A stretch of 64,000 bases of DNA, taken from the NCBI RefSeq assembly GCF_017313785.1, contig NZ_JAFLNL010000001.1, forward strand, positions 62,001 to 126,000, given 5' to 3'. Source of the DNA: Flagellimonas aurea (GTDB lineage: Bacteria > Bacteroidota > Bacteroidia > Flavobacteriales > Flavobacteriaceae). A model generated the notes under the pieces. That model saw only the letters and a program-made list of their open reading frames with translations, was not told the DNA's origin and did not search any database. This document shows, in pieces, positions 9,003 to 18,173 of the stretch. Every line of letters starts with the position of its first letter. The first letter of the stretch is position 1. Position numbers and translations under genes: made by a program.

Positions 9003-9314
9003 ATGAAGCACTTTTACTTCGTCTTTTTCTTTTTTATCTGTTCACTTGGGTTTTCTCAGCAAAGCGCCAGTTCAAGTGCGGATATTGACGGATTTAAGCT
9101 GTATCCCAACCCTGTTACCCAAGGCAAGGTTTATATAGAAACCAAAGAAAACGCTCCAAAGAAAATTCTGGTTTTTGATGTATTGGGCACACAAGTCCTT
9201 GAGACCACCATCTTAGGCAGAGAGCTCAACCTATCAAACCTAAGCAAAGGAGTTTATATTTTAAGGGTTTTTGAACAAAACAAAGTAGCTACTAGAAAGC
9301 TCATTGTGAAGTAG
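9003..9314 (+). CDS. Mini type IX secretion sorting-domain protein (paralogue 1)
   Basis: 103 residues: a signal peptide (MKHFYFVFFFFICSLGFS), about ten linker residues, then a complete type A sorting domain (about 29-103) with GFKLYPNPV, IETKENAP, KILVFDVLG, LNLSNLSKGVYILRV and the terminal TRKLIVK. Such domains normally sit at the end of large secreted cargo and route it through the type IX secretion system; here almost nothing else is present. A similarly built gene follows at 9462. It could be a sorting decoy, a small surface protein, or a remnant of a larger gene. Own -7 box at 8968-8975. Confidence 0.88.
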   Translation: MKHFYFVFFFFICSLGFSQQSASSSADIDGFKLYPNPVTQGKVYIETKENAPKKILVFDVLGTQVLETTILGRELNLSNLSKGVYILRVFEQNKVATRKLIVK

Positions 9315-9461
9315 TTCACCGATTTTCACGGCTTTTCTGCCAATCGTATACCACAGCTTTCAACGCTTTACAACCCATTTTAGTACTTTCACAACATAAA
9401 ATGGTGAACAATACCCTGTTTACCTACTTTTATCATGCACATAGACCCCAAATCAGCTTGC

Positions 9462-9785
9462 ATGAAGAAAATCTACTTTGTTTTACTTATGGCTTTACCA
9501 CTACTCTCATTCGGTCAAGACCTAGTTACAGTTAACAATGAGCCCGTACAGGAGCTCAAGGGTTTTAAAATGTACCCGAATCCAGCTTATGGCAATGAGG
9601 TATATATCTCTACGGAAACCAACGGCACCAAAGAAATAAGGATTTATGACGTTTTTGGTGAAGTAGTGCTAACGGAAAGAATCAGTACCAATACTTTGGA
9701 CATTTCCCGACTGGTACCTGGCGTTTATGTACTCCAGGTAACTGAACAGAAAAAAACAATGACCCGAAAATTGGTCGTCAAATAA
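9462..9785 (+). CDS. Mini type IX secretion sorting-domain protein (paralogue 2)
   Basis: 107 residues from the ATG at 9462. An upstream in-frame ATG at 9435 would add nine polar residues before a perfect signal peptide (MKKIYFVLLMALPLLSFG), so the internal start is preferred. The mature protein is again almost only a type A sorting domain: GFKMYPNPA, EIRIYDVFGEVVL, LDISRLVPGVYVLQV, TRKLVVK. It follows the related gene at 9003 by 147 bases and is followed by a terminator. The pair looks like an old tandem duplication: same architecture, moderate similarity. Confidence 0.87.
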   Translation: MKKIYFVLLMALPLLSFGQDLVTVNNEPVQELKGFKMYPNPAYGNEVYISTETNGTKEIRIYDVFGEVVLTERISTNTLDISRLVPGVYVLQVTEQKKTMTRKLVVK

Positions 9786-9808
9786 AATAAGACAGCACAT
9801 CACATTTT

Positions 9809-9836
9809 AAGCCCTTTTCCCGAAGGGCTTTTTATT
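9809..9836 (+). terminator. Rho-independent terminator
   Basis: AAGCCCTT (9809-9816), six-base loop, AAGGGCTT (9823-9830), then TTTATTTTT. It separates the sorting-domain gene from the acyl-ligase gene that starts at 9858. Confidence 0.85.
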
Positions 9837-9857
9837 TTTGGGTACTTTTGGTCCAGA

Positions 9858-10844
9858 ATGAAGCAGTTTGATACCCATCGGATTTTCAATATCAACAATG
9901 CGGACGATTTTGAAGAAGTCGCATTGGATATTTTCAAGTTTCAATACGAAAACAATGAGGTATACAGGGACTTTTGTATCCATTTAAGAAAGTCTCCCAA
10001 AAATGTTTCAAGCTCATTGGAAATACCATTCCTGCCTATTTCCTTCTTTAAGACACATAAGGTTACTTCAACTCAAAAAGAGCCCGAGACCATTTTTACC
10101 AGCAGCGGAACCACACAAAGCACTACAAGCAAACATTTTGTTCCTGATATAGAGCTATATGAAAAAAGCTTTCTCAAGGCATTTGAACTTTTCTACGGAA
10201 TGCCCAAAGATTTCTGCATTCTAGCTCTTTTACCCTCCTATTTGGAAAGAGAAGGTTCTTCATTGATCTATATGGTAAATAGCCTGATTGAAAAATCCGG
10301 ACATCCTCACAGTGGGTTTTATCTTCATAATCTCGAAGAACTCCATCAAAAATTAAAGATATTGGAAAGTAAAGGTGCCAAAACATTGCTCATCGGGGTT
10401 TCTTTTGCGCTCTTAGATCTGGTCGAACAATTTCCTTCAACCTTAACAAACACCATTGTGATGGAAACCGGCGGCATGAAGGGTAGACGCAAAGAACTGA
10501 TTCGGGAGGAACTCCATCAAATCCTAGAAAAGGGATTGGGTGTTGAACATATCCACTCAGAATACGGTATGACGGAACTGTTGTCCCAAGGCTATTCGAA
10601 AGGCAACGGAATTTTTGAGACACCTCCTTGGATGAAAATCGTTACGCGCGACACCGAAGACCCGCTTTCAATCCAACCCAATGGAAAAACAGGAGGTGTA
10701 AATGTGATTGATCTGGCAAACCTATATTCCTGCTCCTTTATCGCTACACAAGATTTGGGGAAAACGCACCCAAACGGAACCTTTGAAGTTTTGGGCCGTT
10801 TTGATGATTCGGATATCAGAGGATGTAATTTGATGGTGTTGTGA
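9858..10844 (+). CDS. LuxE/PaaK-like acyl-adenylate-forming protein
   Basis: 328 residues. It carries adenylate-forming enzyme motifs: a phosphate-binding loop of the TSGTTG type (FTSSGTTQST, about 75-84) and HSEYGMTEL (about 232-240), corresponding to the YGxTE motif of ANL enzymes. Length and motif order fit the LuxE acyl-protein synthetase family; LuxE activates a fatty acid as acyl-AMP and passes it on. No luciferase or reductase gene is nearby. Stand-alone LuxE-like genes are common in Bacteroidota, where their acyl substrate is unknown; lipid or envelope modification is possible. Its stop codon is one base from the tyrS stop on the other strand. Confidence 0.82.
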   Translation: MKQFDTHRIFNINNADDFEEVALDIFKFQYENNEVYRDFCIHLRKSPKNVSSSLEIPFLPISFFKTHKVTSTQKEPETIFTSSGTTQSTTSKHFVPDIELYEKSFLKAFELFYGMPKDFCILALLPSYLEREGSSLIYMVNSLIEKSGHPHSGFYLHNLEELHQKLKILESKGAKTLLIGVSFALLDLVEQFPSTLTNTIVMETGGMKGRRKELIREELHQILEKGLGVEHIHSEYGMTELLSQGYSKGNGIFETPPWMKIVTRDTEDPLSIQPNGKTGGVNVIDLANLYSCSFIATQDLGKTHPNGTFEVLGRFDDSDIRGCNLMVL

Positions 10845-10845
10845 T

Positions 10846-12141
10846 CTACTCGACTACTAGCACAAAATAATTCTTCTTGCCTCGCTGCAGCAGCACAAAT
10901 TTATCATTGATCAAATCTGACGACGTAATCAGATAATCCTCTTTCACCTTTTCTTTATTGACGGATATGGAATTTTGTTTTAATTCTCTTCGAGCTTCAC
11001 CATTGGAACCCAAAAATCCCGTTTGGGCAGCCAGTGCGCCTATCATATCCAAACCGGGATCAAGTTCATCCTTGCTCACCGTAGCTTGAGGTACCCCTTC
11101 AAACACATCCAAAAATGTCTTCTCGTTAAGCTGTTTTAAATCATCGGAAGTTGATCTACCAAAAAGAATATCGCTTGCCTTAATGGCATTGTCCAGATCC
11201 TCTTGGGAATGCACCATTATGGTCACTTCATCGGCCAATTTACGCTGAAGTGCCCTTTGGTGGGGAGCTTCTTTATGTTCGGCCACTAAAGCTTCAATTT
11301 CCTGTTTACTTAGAAAAGTGAATATTTTAATGTACTTCTCTGCATCTTCATCCGAAGTATTCAACCAATATTGATAAAATTTATAGGGAGATGTTCTTTC
11401 TGCGTCCAACCAAACGTTTCCACCTTCGGTTTTTCCGAATTTGGTCCCATCTGCCTTGGTGATCAACGGGCAAGTAAGTGCAAAACCTTTTCCACCACCA
11501 ATTCGTCGAATCAATTCCGTACCCGTGGTAATATTCCCCCATTGATCACTGCCTCCCATCTGAAGACTGCAATTATGGTTTTGGTACAGATATAGGAAAT
11601 CATATCCTTGAACCAACTGATAGGTAAACTCGGTAAAGGACATACCTTCTTTCGCATCTGAAGAAAGACGCTTTTTAACGGAATCCTTGGCCATCATATA
11701 GTTTACGGTGATGTGCTTACCAACATCGCGGATAAACTCCAAGAACGAAAAATTCTTCATCCAGTCGTAGTTGTTCACCAAAACGGCCGCATTGGGCTCA
11801 CCGCTCTCAAAATCCAAAAAACGGCCCATCTGGGCCTTGATGGCCTCTTGATTATGATGTAGGGTTTTCTCATCCAACAAATTGCGTTCCGCAGATTTGC
11901 CCGATGGGTCACCGATCATTCCGGTTGCACCTCCTACCAAGGCATAAGGCTTATGACCTGCCAGTTGGAAGTGCCGCAACATCATTACACTTACCAAATG
12001 CCCAATGTGCAAGGAGTCCGCTGTTGGATCTATACCCACATAAGCACCCCTCATTTCTTCCATTAGGTGTTCTTCGGCTCCTGGCATCACATCGTGCACC
12101 ATTCCCCTCCATTGCAGTTCTTGAACAAAATTCTTCGTCAT
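10846..12141 (-). CDS. tyrS: Tyrosyl-tRNA synthetase
   Basis: 431 residues; charges tRNA-Tyr with tyrosine in the cytoplasm. Class I signatures are present: [14 protein letters not shown] contains HIGH, and [13 protein letters not shown] holds the KMSKS-like loop as KFGKT, as usual for bacterial TyrRS. The C-terminal S4-like RNA-binding domain ends near KKNYFVLV. I start at 12141 ([13 protein letters not shown]), the family's usual beginning; an in-frame ATG 18 codons earlier adds a segment unlike the family and would overlap the promoter. Single gene with its own -7 box. Confidence 0.96.
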   Translation of the reverse strand: MTKNFVQELQWRGMVHDVMPGAEEHLMEEMRGAYVGIDPTADSLHIGHLVSVMMLRHFQLAGHKPYALVGGATGMIGDPSGKSAERNLLDEKTLHHNQEAIKAQMGRFLDFESGEPNAAVLVNNYDWMKNFSFLEFIRDVGKHITVNYMMAKDSVKKRLSSDAKEGMSFTEFTYQLVQGYDFLYLYQNHNCSLQMGGSDQWGNITTGTELIRRIGGGKGFALTCPLITKADGTKFGKTEGGNVWLDAERTSPYKFYQYWLNTSDEDAEKYIKIFTFLSKQEIEALVAEHKEAPHQRALQRKLADEVTIMVHSQEDLDNAIKASDILFGRSTSDDLKQLNEKTFLDVFEGVPQATVSKDELDPGLDMIGALAAQTGFLGSNGEARRELKQNSISVNKEKVKEDYLITSSDLINDKFVLLQRGKKNYFVLVVE

Positions 12142-12163
12142 GATCAATTTTTTGGAATAGCTG

Positions 12164-12195
12164 CAAATATAAAATGAAGTTGGCATTTCCCTCAA
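12164..12195 (-). promoter_or_regulatory. Promoter of tyrS
   Basis: Minus strand: -7 box TATATTTG (12171-12164), preceded by a TTG (12195-12193) with 21 bases between, close to the Bacteroidota -33/-7 layout. The leader is about 15-20 bases. Confidence 0.5.
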
Positions 12196-12226
12196 TTTTT
12201 ACGTCACAAATAGGTACTTTTACTTT

Positions 12227-13228
12227 ATGATTTTGGTTACAGGAGGCACTGGACTGATCGGTTCCCATCTACTTTTCCATTTGATCAACAGTGGGAAGAC
12301 CGTCAGAAGCAACTACAGGAGCAAAGCATCCATAGAAAAGGTCCGTAAGGTTTTTGGGTATTTTACCGATGACCCATCCTCTTTAGTGGAAAAAATTGAT
12401 TGGGTACAGGCCGATATCACCGAACTTGGGGATCTGGACAAGCTTTTTATTGATGTGGACTACGTGTACCATTGTGCCGCCCTGATTTCTTTCGACCCTA
12501 AAGATTATAAAATTCTGGAGCGCACCAACGTTGAAGGCACGGCGAACGTAGTCAATCTATCCTTAAAATATGGTATTAAAAAACTGTGCTACGTAAGCTC
12601 TATTGCTGCCATTGGGTCCAACCTCAAACAAACGGAAGTAACCGAGGAAAATGAATGGAACGAAGCCAAGGCCACAGTTTACGGCATTACCAAATATGAG
12701 GCAGAACTGGAAGTTTGGCGCGGCTCACAAGAGGGACTTGATATTGTTGTTGTAAACCCTGGTGTTGCAATCGGCCCAGGATTTTGGAAGTCGGGCAGTG
12801 GATCCTTTTTTACCTATGCTTCCAAAGGAAAGAAATATTACATTCCCGGTGGAACCGGATTTGTTACCGTATCGGATGTTGTAAGAGCAATGACTATGTT
12901 GATGGAATCGAACATCCGCACCGAGGGCTTTATTTTGGTCAATCAAAATATGACCTACAAAGAGCTTTTTGATAAAATTGCGCCTAACCTTGGAGTCTCC
13001 CCACCCACCAAAAAAGTTTCAAAATTTATGATCGAGTGCTTTTGGAGATGGGATTGGGCTAGAAGCAATCTTTTTGGGAAAAGAAGAAAATTGTCCAAAG
13101 CTGTAGCCAAAGGATTGTTCCATAAAGAAGAGTACAGCAGCGAAAAAATAAAATCGGAATTAGACTTTGAATTCGAAGACTTGGATAAGGCAATCGAATT
13201 TTGCTGTGATAGGTTTATCGAGAAGTAA
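12227..13228 (+). CDS. NAD(P)-dependent epimerase/dehydratase-type protein (extended SDR)
   Basis: 333 residues of the extended short-chain dehydrogenase family. It begins directly with the Rossmann nucleotide loop GGTGLIGSHL (about 5-14), has the family's VYHCAALISF, the catalytic Ser-rich strand YVSSIAAIG and the active-site YGITKYEAE (Tyr and Lys). Substrates vary (nucleotide sugars, dihydroflavonol-like, sterol-like) and cannot be read here. It is divergent from tyrS, and its last 14 bases overlap the end of the convergent DUF4296 gene. Confidence 0.88.
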   Translation: MILVTGGTGLIGSHLLFHLINSGKTVRSNYRSKASIEKVRKVFGYFTDDPSSLVEKIDWVQADITELGDLDKLFIDVDYVYHCAALISFDPKDYKILERTNVEGTANVVNLSLKYGIKKLCYVSSIAAIGSNLKQTEVTEENEWNEAKATVYGITKYEAELEVWRGSQEGLDIVVVNPGVAIGPGFWKSGSGSFFTYASKGKKYYIPGGTGFVTVSDVVRAMTMLMESNIRTEGFILVNQNMTYKELFDKIAPNLGVSPPTKKVSKFMIECFWRWDWARSNLFGKRRKLSKAVAKGLFHKEEYSSEKIKSELDFEFEDLDKAIEFCCDRFIEK

Positions 13229-13667
13229 TAGTATCTGACTTTTTTACACCTTCCTTTTGCTCCCTAATGGCCTTTAAGGAATCATTTCGTTGAATACTTG
13301 CCTCACGGACACTGTCGTTCAGCCTCTTTCCAATAGCCTCCAAGGTATCCTTTTGCTGCTTCAGTCTAGCTTCTACATCTTTGTATATGGTTTGGTATTC
13401 CAAAGGAATAGACGCATAATAAAGGTCGCTCTCCGCAAATTGGGTGCTATCTATATCATATTTGGTATATAGGAACTCCATGATATCGATACCTGAATCC
13501 TCAAATTTTCTCAAGGCGCCAGATTTTGAAGCATTTAAAATCGCAAGATCATGTAAAATCTCGGTCATTTTCTCCTTGGGAATAAGGTTTTCCGGCTCAT
13601 CCACTACCTTTTCGGCACAGGACACCAAAATGATGAAACCCAAAATGTATGTAACGATATATTTCAT
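13215..13667 (-). CDS. DUF4296 lipoprotein
   Basis: 150 residues with a lipobox at Cys17 (FIILVSC). The N-terminal half matches the Bacteroidota DUF4296 pattern (LIPKEKMTEILHDLAILNA, then YTKYDIDSTQFAESDLYY); the C-terminal third is a highly charged, probably helical tail. Third gene of a GT2-pyrC-DUF4296 operon, starting two bases after the pyrC stop. Function unknown; the constant neighbourhood suggests co-expression rather than a pyrimidine role. Confidence 0.85.
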   Translation of the reverse strand: MKYIVTYILGFIILVSCAEKVVDEPENLIPKEKMTEILHDLAILNASKSGALRKFEDSGIDIMEFLYTKYDIDSTQFAESDLYYASIPLEYQTIYKDVEARLKQQKDTLEAIGKRLNDSVREASIQRNDSLKAIREQKEGVKKSDTITSR

Positions 13668-13669
13668 CC

Positions 13670-15004
13670 CTAACGATTAAACGTAAGCCTCCTTGCTTTC
13701 TTTTCTGCACTAAAATTGCCATTCTCATAGGCCAAAAGACCATTCACAAAGGTGCGCTTTACCTCCGAATCAAAAGTAACACCTTCAAAGGGAGACCAAC
13801 CACATTTATAGAAAAGATTGGCTTTTTTAACCTCATTTTTGGAACTCTGGTTAACCTGAACCAAATCTGCGTAATAGCCTTCGCGTATAAACCCACGTCG
13901 GTCAATATCAAACAACTTTGCGGGGTTATGGCACATTTTTTCGACGATTTTCTCCAAACTGATGATTCCTTCCTTTTCCTTTTGGAGCATAGCCAGCAAA
14001 GCGTGCTGTACCAATGGCCCCCCAGATGGCGCACTGGTGTATGGATTATCCTTTTCTTCGAGCGTATGTGGTGCATGGTCGGTGGCAATCACATCAAAAC
14101 GGTCGTCCAACAGCGCTTCCCAAAGTTTCTGCCTATCGGTTGCCGTCTTTACAGCAGGGTTCCATTTAATATGGGTGCCTTTTTTTGCATAATCCTCATC
14201 GGAAAACCAAAGATGGTGAATACATACCTCAGCGGTAATCTTCTTCTCCTCCAAGGGGATCTTGTTCGTAAACAAATCGGTTTCAATTCCTGTGGATACA
14301 TGGAATACGTGCAATCTGGCACCAGTTTTTTTGGCAAGGGCAATTGCATTTGATGAGGATAGGTAACAAGCCTCCGCACTTCGTATGACAGGGTGCATTT
14401 CTATCGGGATATTGTCTCCATACATCTCCTTGTACTTGGCCAAATTGGTCCTTATGGTACCTTCGTCCTCACAGTGAGCTGAAATCACCATTTCGGTATT
14501 ACTGAAAATTTTTTCCAGTACTTCCTCATTGTCCACCAGCATATTTCCGGTAGAAGAACCCAAAAACAGTTTTACCCCGGAACATGCATTTTTGTCGAGT
14601 CGTTTTAACTCTTCCAAATTATCGTTGGTACCTCCAAAAAGGAACGAATAATTGGCCGATGAATCCTTAGCGGCAATGGCAAATTTCTCTTCCAGTTTTT
14701 CAATGGTAGTGGTCTGTGGAATTGTATTGGGCTGTTCCATAAAAGTGGTAATGCCCCCAGCAATGGCCGCCCTGCTTTCAGTAGCAATGGTTCCCTTATG
14801 TGTTAGTCCCGGTTCCCTAAAATGTACTTGATCGTCTATAATGCCGGGCAACAATACATCTCCTTCCAGATCTATCACCTTGGCATTGGCATCAGAAATA
14901 TCCGAATCGATTCTAACAATAAAGTCCCCATCCAATAGCACATCGGATTCAAAAATGCTGTTCTCGTTCACGATTTTGGCATTCTTCAGCAGTATTCTTG
15001 ACAT
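13670..15004 (-). CDS. pyrC: Dihydroorotase
   Basis: 444 residues of the cyclic amidohydrolase family; converts carbamoyl-aspartate to dihydroorotate in pyrimidine synthesis. Metal-site segments are visible: IDDQVHFREPG (about 56-66), SAHCEDEG, LHVFHVST and TDHAPHTLEEKD. The first His of the usual HxH is Gln59 (QVH), a substitution I recall as common in Bacteroidota enzymes, so it is not evidence of inactivity by itself. The start is two bases from the stop of the upstream glycosyltransferase, and DUF4296 follows at once. Allantoinase or hydantoinase activity is an alternative, but the context-free match is best to PyrC. Confidence 0.9.
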   Translation of the reverse strand: MSRILLKNAKIVNENSIFESDVLLDGDFIVRIDSDISDANAKVIDLEGDVLLPGIIDDQVHFREPGLTHKGTIATESRAAIAGGITTFMEQPNTIPQTTTIEKLEEKFAIAAKDSSANYSFLFGGTNDNLEELKRLDKNACSGVKLFLGSSTGNMLVDNEEVLEKIFSNTEMVISAHCEDEGTIRTNLAKYKEMYGDNIPIEMHPVIRSAEACYLSSSNAIALAKKTGARLHVFHVSTGIETDLFTNKIPLEEKKITAEVCIHHLWFSDEDYAKKGTHIKWNPAVKTATDRQKLWEALLDDRFDVIATDHAPHTLEEKDNPYTSAPSGGPLVQHALLAMLQKEKEGIISLEKIVEKMCHNPAKLFDIDRRGFIREGYYADLVQVNQSSKNEVKKANLFYKCGWSPFEGVTFDSEVKRTFVNGLLAYENGNFSAEKKARRLTFNR

Positions 15005-15006
15005 AA

Positions 15007-15741
15007 CTAAAAGCTCTTTTTAAAAAATATACTCCTAAACTTCATGGCTATCACACCAAAAATTGCCTCCCGAATAATGGCGGAGTTCATTTTTGATTTT
15101 CCGTTTACCCGATCAGTAAAAATAATCGAGACTTCCTCTATCTTGAATTTTCTGAGATAGGCCCTGTACTTCATTTCTATTTGAAAAGCGTAGCCAATAA
15201 AGCGTACATTATTCAAATTAATGGTTTCCAGCACATTTCTTTTGTAACAGACAAATCCGGCAGTAGGGTCATGTACCTTCATTCCGGTAATCAATTTTAC
15301 ATAAAAAGATGCCCCGTAAGAAAGTAATATTCTTGCCAAAGGCCAGTTGACCACATTTACCCCCTTTTTGTATCTGGAACCTACGGCAACATCGGCGCCA
15401 TTTAAGCAGGCCCTGTGCAAACGGGACAAATCTGCTGGCCGATGCGAAAAATCCGCATCCATTTCAAAAATATACTCGTACCCTCTTTCCAGAGCCCATT
15501 TAAAACCATGAATATAAGCCGTACCCAGACCCGATTTCTCTTTGCGAACCTCTAAAAAAAGACGATCAGGGTATTCGGTCTGTAAGGTTCGTACACAATC
15601 TGCCGTACCATCGGGTGAGTTATCGTCGACAACAAGAACATGAAAATCCTTTTTTAGGTCGAAGACCGTCTTTGTTATGGCCTCGATGTTCTCGATTTCG
15701 TTGAATGTGGGTATAATGACCAAGCCGTCTGCCATTCGCAC
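15007..15741 (-). CDS. Polyprenol-phosphate mannosyltransferase-like GT2 enzyme
   Basis: 244 residues (242 if the second ATG at 15735 is used). A GT-A glycosyltransferase of family 2 like dolichol/polyprenol monophosphomannose synthase: VIIPTFNEIENI at the start, nucleotide-sugar-binding VVDDNSPDGTAD, metal-binding EMDADFSH and HDPTAGFVCYKR. It would load a sugar on a lipid carrier at the inner face of the membrane. First gene of the operon with pyrC and DUF4296. The next gene, on the other strand, is a GT39-type membrane transferase that uses such carriers, so the two may act together. Confidence 0.9.
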   Translation of the reverse strand: MRMADGLVIIPTFNEIENIEAITKTVFDLKKDFHVLVVDDNSPDGTADCVRTLQTEYPDRLFLEVRKEKSGLGTAYIHGFKWALERGYEYIFEMDADFSHRPADLSRLHRACLNGADVAVGSRYKKGVNVVNWPLARILLSYGASFYVKLITGMKVHDPTAGFVCYKRNVLETINLNNVRFIGYAFQIEMKYRAYLRKFKIEEVSIIFTDRVNGKSKMNSAIIREAIFGVIAMKFRSIFFKKSF

Positions 15742-15826
15742 TGGATTAGAATGTTCAAAAATACGGTTTTCTAAATTGTACTCGCAAGAGATATAGGATG
15801 CTTAAACAGGACTTCCCCAATATTTG

Positions 15827-15834
15827 TAACTTTG
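15827..15834 (+). promoter_or_regulatory. -7 box of the GT39/DUF4271/hemD unit
   Basis: TAACTTTG matches TAnnTTTG, 22 bases before the ATG at 15856. Confidence 0.5.
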
Positions 15835-15855
15835 CCCCTTTAAAATCACATTTTG

Positions 15856-17511
15856 ATGTCTCAAAAGTTTCCCAGACTTTTTTTTGTTCTCTTGGCCGTT
15901 CTATTTGCACTCAACCTGCTGCAATCGTCGGTAACAGAACTCATTTATGATGAAGCCTACTACTGGTACTATGCGCAAAATATGGCCTGGGGGTATTTTG
16001 ACCATCCGCCCATGGTCGCGTTTTTGATAAAGCTTAGCAGTTTTCTTTTTGATGGAGAACTCGGGGTGCGATTTATGAGCTGCATACTTTCTGCTGGAAC
16101 CTATATACTATTGTGGTTGATGGTGGAAAATCCAAAGAAAAAGGATTATGTAACCCATTTTTTCCTTTTGGTATTCTCATTTACTTTGATGAATGCCTAT
16201 GGTTTTTTGACGCTTCCCGATACGGCATTATTATTTTTCACTGCCCTGTTCCTTTGGCTGTACAAACGTTTTTTGAAGCATGAGGGTATCATGACCACAA
16301 TAGGTCTAGGGTTGATAATGGCCGCATTGATGTACAGTAAGTACCATGCGGTATTGGTAATTCTTTTTGTGTTCTTATCCAACTACAAGCTCATTTTCAA
16401 CAAAAAAGCGTGGTTCGCCGTAATTTTGGCCCTTATTTGCTACGCCCCCCATTTTATATGGCTCTATCAGAACGATTTTGTTTCCATCACCTTCCATTTA
16501 TCCGAACGCCCGAACCAAGCATATAAGTTTGATGAATTTACCTTGGGCTTTTTCTTGAACATTGTAGTTATCATTGGCCTGCTTTTCTATTGGGTCTATG
16601 GCGCCCTTTTTAAATTCAAGGCAACGGACAAATTCTCGAAGGCACTGGTTTATCTGGTTTATGGAGTATTGATTTTCTTTTTCATTTCCAGCTTCAACCG
16701 GAGGGTGCAGGCACAATGGACCATTGCCATCTCAATTCCTTTGGCATTAATTGCTTTCGACCATCTTTTAAACAACGCCAAAAGCAGAAAGTGGATGTAC
16801 CGGATTGGTATTGTAAGTTTGCTTCTTTTGATGTACGCAAGAGCCTGGATGGTGAACTACCGATTATTCCCGATGTACTTTGAAACTCATGGAAACAAGG
16901 AGTGGGTGAACGAGCTTAAGACAAAATCCGGTGGGATCCCAGTTGTGTTTGAAAACTCTTACCGCCGTTCCTCCATGTATGAGTTTTATTCGGATGTACC
17001 TGCTATTTCGCTCAACAATTTTATGTACCGCAAAAACCAATATTCCATTGATGGCTCTGAGGAGCGAGTGCGCGGAAAAAAGGTCTTGTATGTTTCCCAG
17101 TATAGAAAAAGTGGCGACATTAGTTACATGCATCTGGACAGTACAGTTTTTCACGGAATATATATTGATGATTTTCAGTCCTACCGAAAATTGCAATGCA
17201 TTGTGGAAAAGCCGGAGACCGGCATCAAACACTCGCTCAAGGTGTATAACCCATACCCTTTTGATGTGCCTTTGGAACAATTGGAATACACTATTTCTTA
17301 CTCCAACGAGCACAAGCAGGTTAAGCAGATGCTTCCCCTAAAGGTTGAGAACACCTTGCCCCAACAATCTTTGTTGAAATCCAAAGACACCATCAACTAC
17401 TCCTTTGAGCTACCCTTATCCACTATGGAAAGACCTGCATATTTTAGGATCGGGATCGCAGAAAACGGTCTTCTTCCCGGACTCAATGGAAAACCTGTTA
17501 AAATCGAATAA
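15856..17511 (+). CDS. GT39-type polyprenyl-phosphate-sugar glycosyltransferase (membrane)
   Basis: 551 residues with about ten hydrophobic segments in the first two thirds and a soluble C-terminal part. The first loop has the ArnT/PMT signature: IYDEAYYWYYAQ with the catalytic acidic pair, and GYFDHPPMVAFLI. Such enzymes transfer a sugar from a polyprenyl phosphate donor to lipid or protein on the periplasmic side. The start is the ATG at 15856; the TTG just before it is less likely. It overlaps the DUF4271 gene (TAATG) and is divergent from the polyprenol-phosphate sugar synthase gene, a functional match. The acceptor is unknown. Confidence 0.88.
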   Translation: MSQKFPRLFFVLLAVLFALNLLQSSVTELIYDEAYYWYYAQNMAWGYFDHPPMVAFLIKLSSFLFDGELGVRFMSCILSAGTYILLWLMVENPKKKDYVTHFFLLVFSFTLMNAYGFLTLPDTALLFFTALFLWLYKRFLKHEGIMTTIGLGLIMAALMYSKYHAVLVILFVFLSNYKLIFNKKAWFAVILALICYAPHFIWLYQNDFVSITFHLSERPNQAYKFDEFTLGFFLNIVVIIGLLFYWVYGALFKFKATDKFSKALVYLVYGVLIFFFISSFNRRVQAQWTIAISIPLALIAFDHLLNNAKSRKWMYRIGIVSLLLLMYARAWMVNYRLFPMYFETHGNKEWVNELKTKSGGIPVVFENSYRRSSMYEFYSDVPAISLNNFMYRKNQYSIDGSEERVRGKKVLYVSQYRKSGDISYMHLDSTVFHGIYIDDFQSYRKLQCIVEKPETGIKHSLKVYNPYPFDVPLEQLEYTISYSNEHKQVKQMLPLKVENTLPQQSLLKSKDTINYSFELPLSTMERPAYFRIGIAENGLLPGLNGKPVKIE

Positions 17512-18167
17512 TGGAACCCATTGAAAAAACAATAGTTTCATTGGATTGGATGACCATAACCTTGTTTACAAGCTTGGTTGTTTTCGCACTTGGCAAATAC
17601 CTATTTCATAAAAAGTTTTTAAACTTCATCATTTTGCCTTTTAATGATAAATACATCCTGCTCCATAACAAAAAAGGACAGTTTTCGCATTGGTTCCATT
17701 TGCTGTTGACCTTGTTTCAGCTTGTCAACCTATCCTTTTTTATTTTTCTGATTCTTCATACTTTCGACTTGGTCCCCCAGGATAACACCATGACCAACTA
17801 TTTGATCATTCTAGGGTTTTTGGCCCTTTTTGAACTGGTCAAGTTCTTGATACAGATGTTTACAGGATTCGTTTTCAACAACTTAAGCTTGGTTTCTAGT
17901 TTTGTATTCAGTAAAATCTCTTACCTCAATTATAGTAGCATTATAATCTGCATTGCCAATATTTTATTGATTTACATCGCAAACGACTCAAAAACAATAA
18001 TATACACGGCATTGACCCTGATTTTTCTTATAAATGGCATTGGCTTGACCAAGCTATTAAAGAACCATCAAAAAACACTCCTCCCGTATTTTCTGTATTT
18101 TATTTTGTACCTTTGCGCACTCGAAATTGCGCCCTTGGTGTTAATTGGAAGCTATTTAAAAGGTTGA
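17511..18167 (+). CDS. DUF4271 integral membrane protein
   Basis: 218 residues with about six hydrophobic segments (FTSLVVFALGKYLF, LLLTLFQLVNLSFFIFLIL, YLIILGFLALFELVKFLI, IIICIANILLIYIA and others). It fits the Bacteroidota DUF4271 family by length, topology and its fixed place before hemD. The start ATG overlaps the stop of the GT39 gene by one base, so the two are coupled. Function unknown. Confidence 0.85.
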   Translation: MEPIEKTIVSLDWMTITLFTSLVVFALGKYLFHKKFLNFIILPFNDKYILLHNKKGQFSHWFHLLLTLFQLVNLSFFIFLILHTFDLVPQDNTMTNYLIILGFLALFELVKFLIQMFTGFVFNNLSLVSSFVFSKISYLNYSSIIICIANILLIYIANDSKTIIYTALTLIFLINGIGLTKLLKNHQKTLLPYFLYFILYLCALEIAPLVLIGSYLKG

Positions 18168-18173
18168 TAACTT

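Noticed and set aside
13215-13228. Overlapping convergent 3' ends (also 34122-34139, 41834-41863, 44598-44601, 62485-62496) as regulatory antisense pairs
   Set aside because: Such short overlaps are common in compact genomes, and no further sign of antisense control is visible; only the kinase/regulator pair at 53131-53156 has a functional link.
13670-15004. Gln59 in place of the first metal-binding His of dihydroorotase as a sign of an inactive enzyme
   Set aside because: From memory the QVHFREPG form is usual in Bacteroidota PyrC, so it is a lineage trait.
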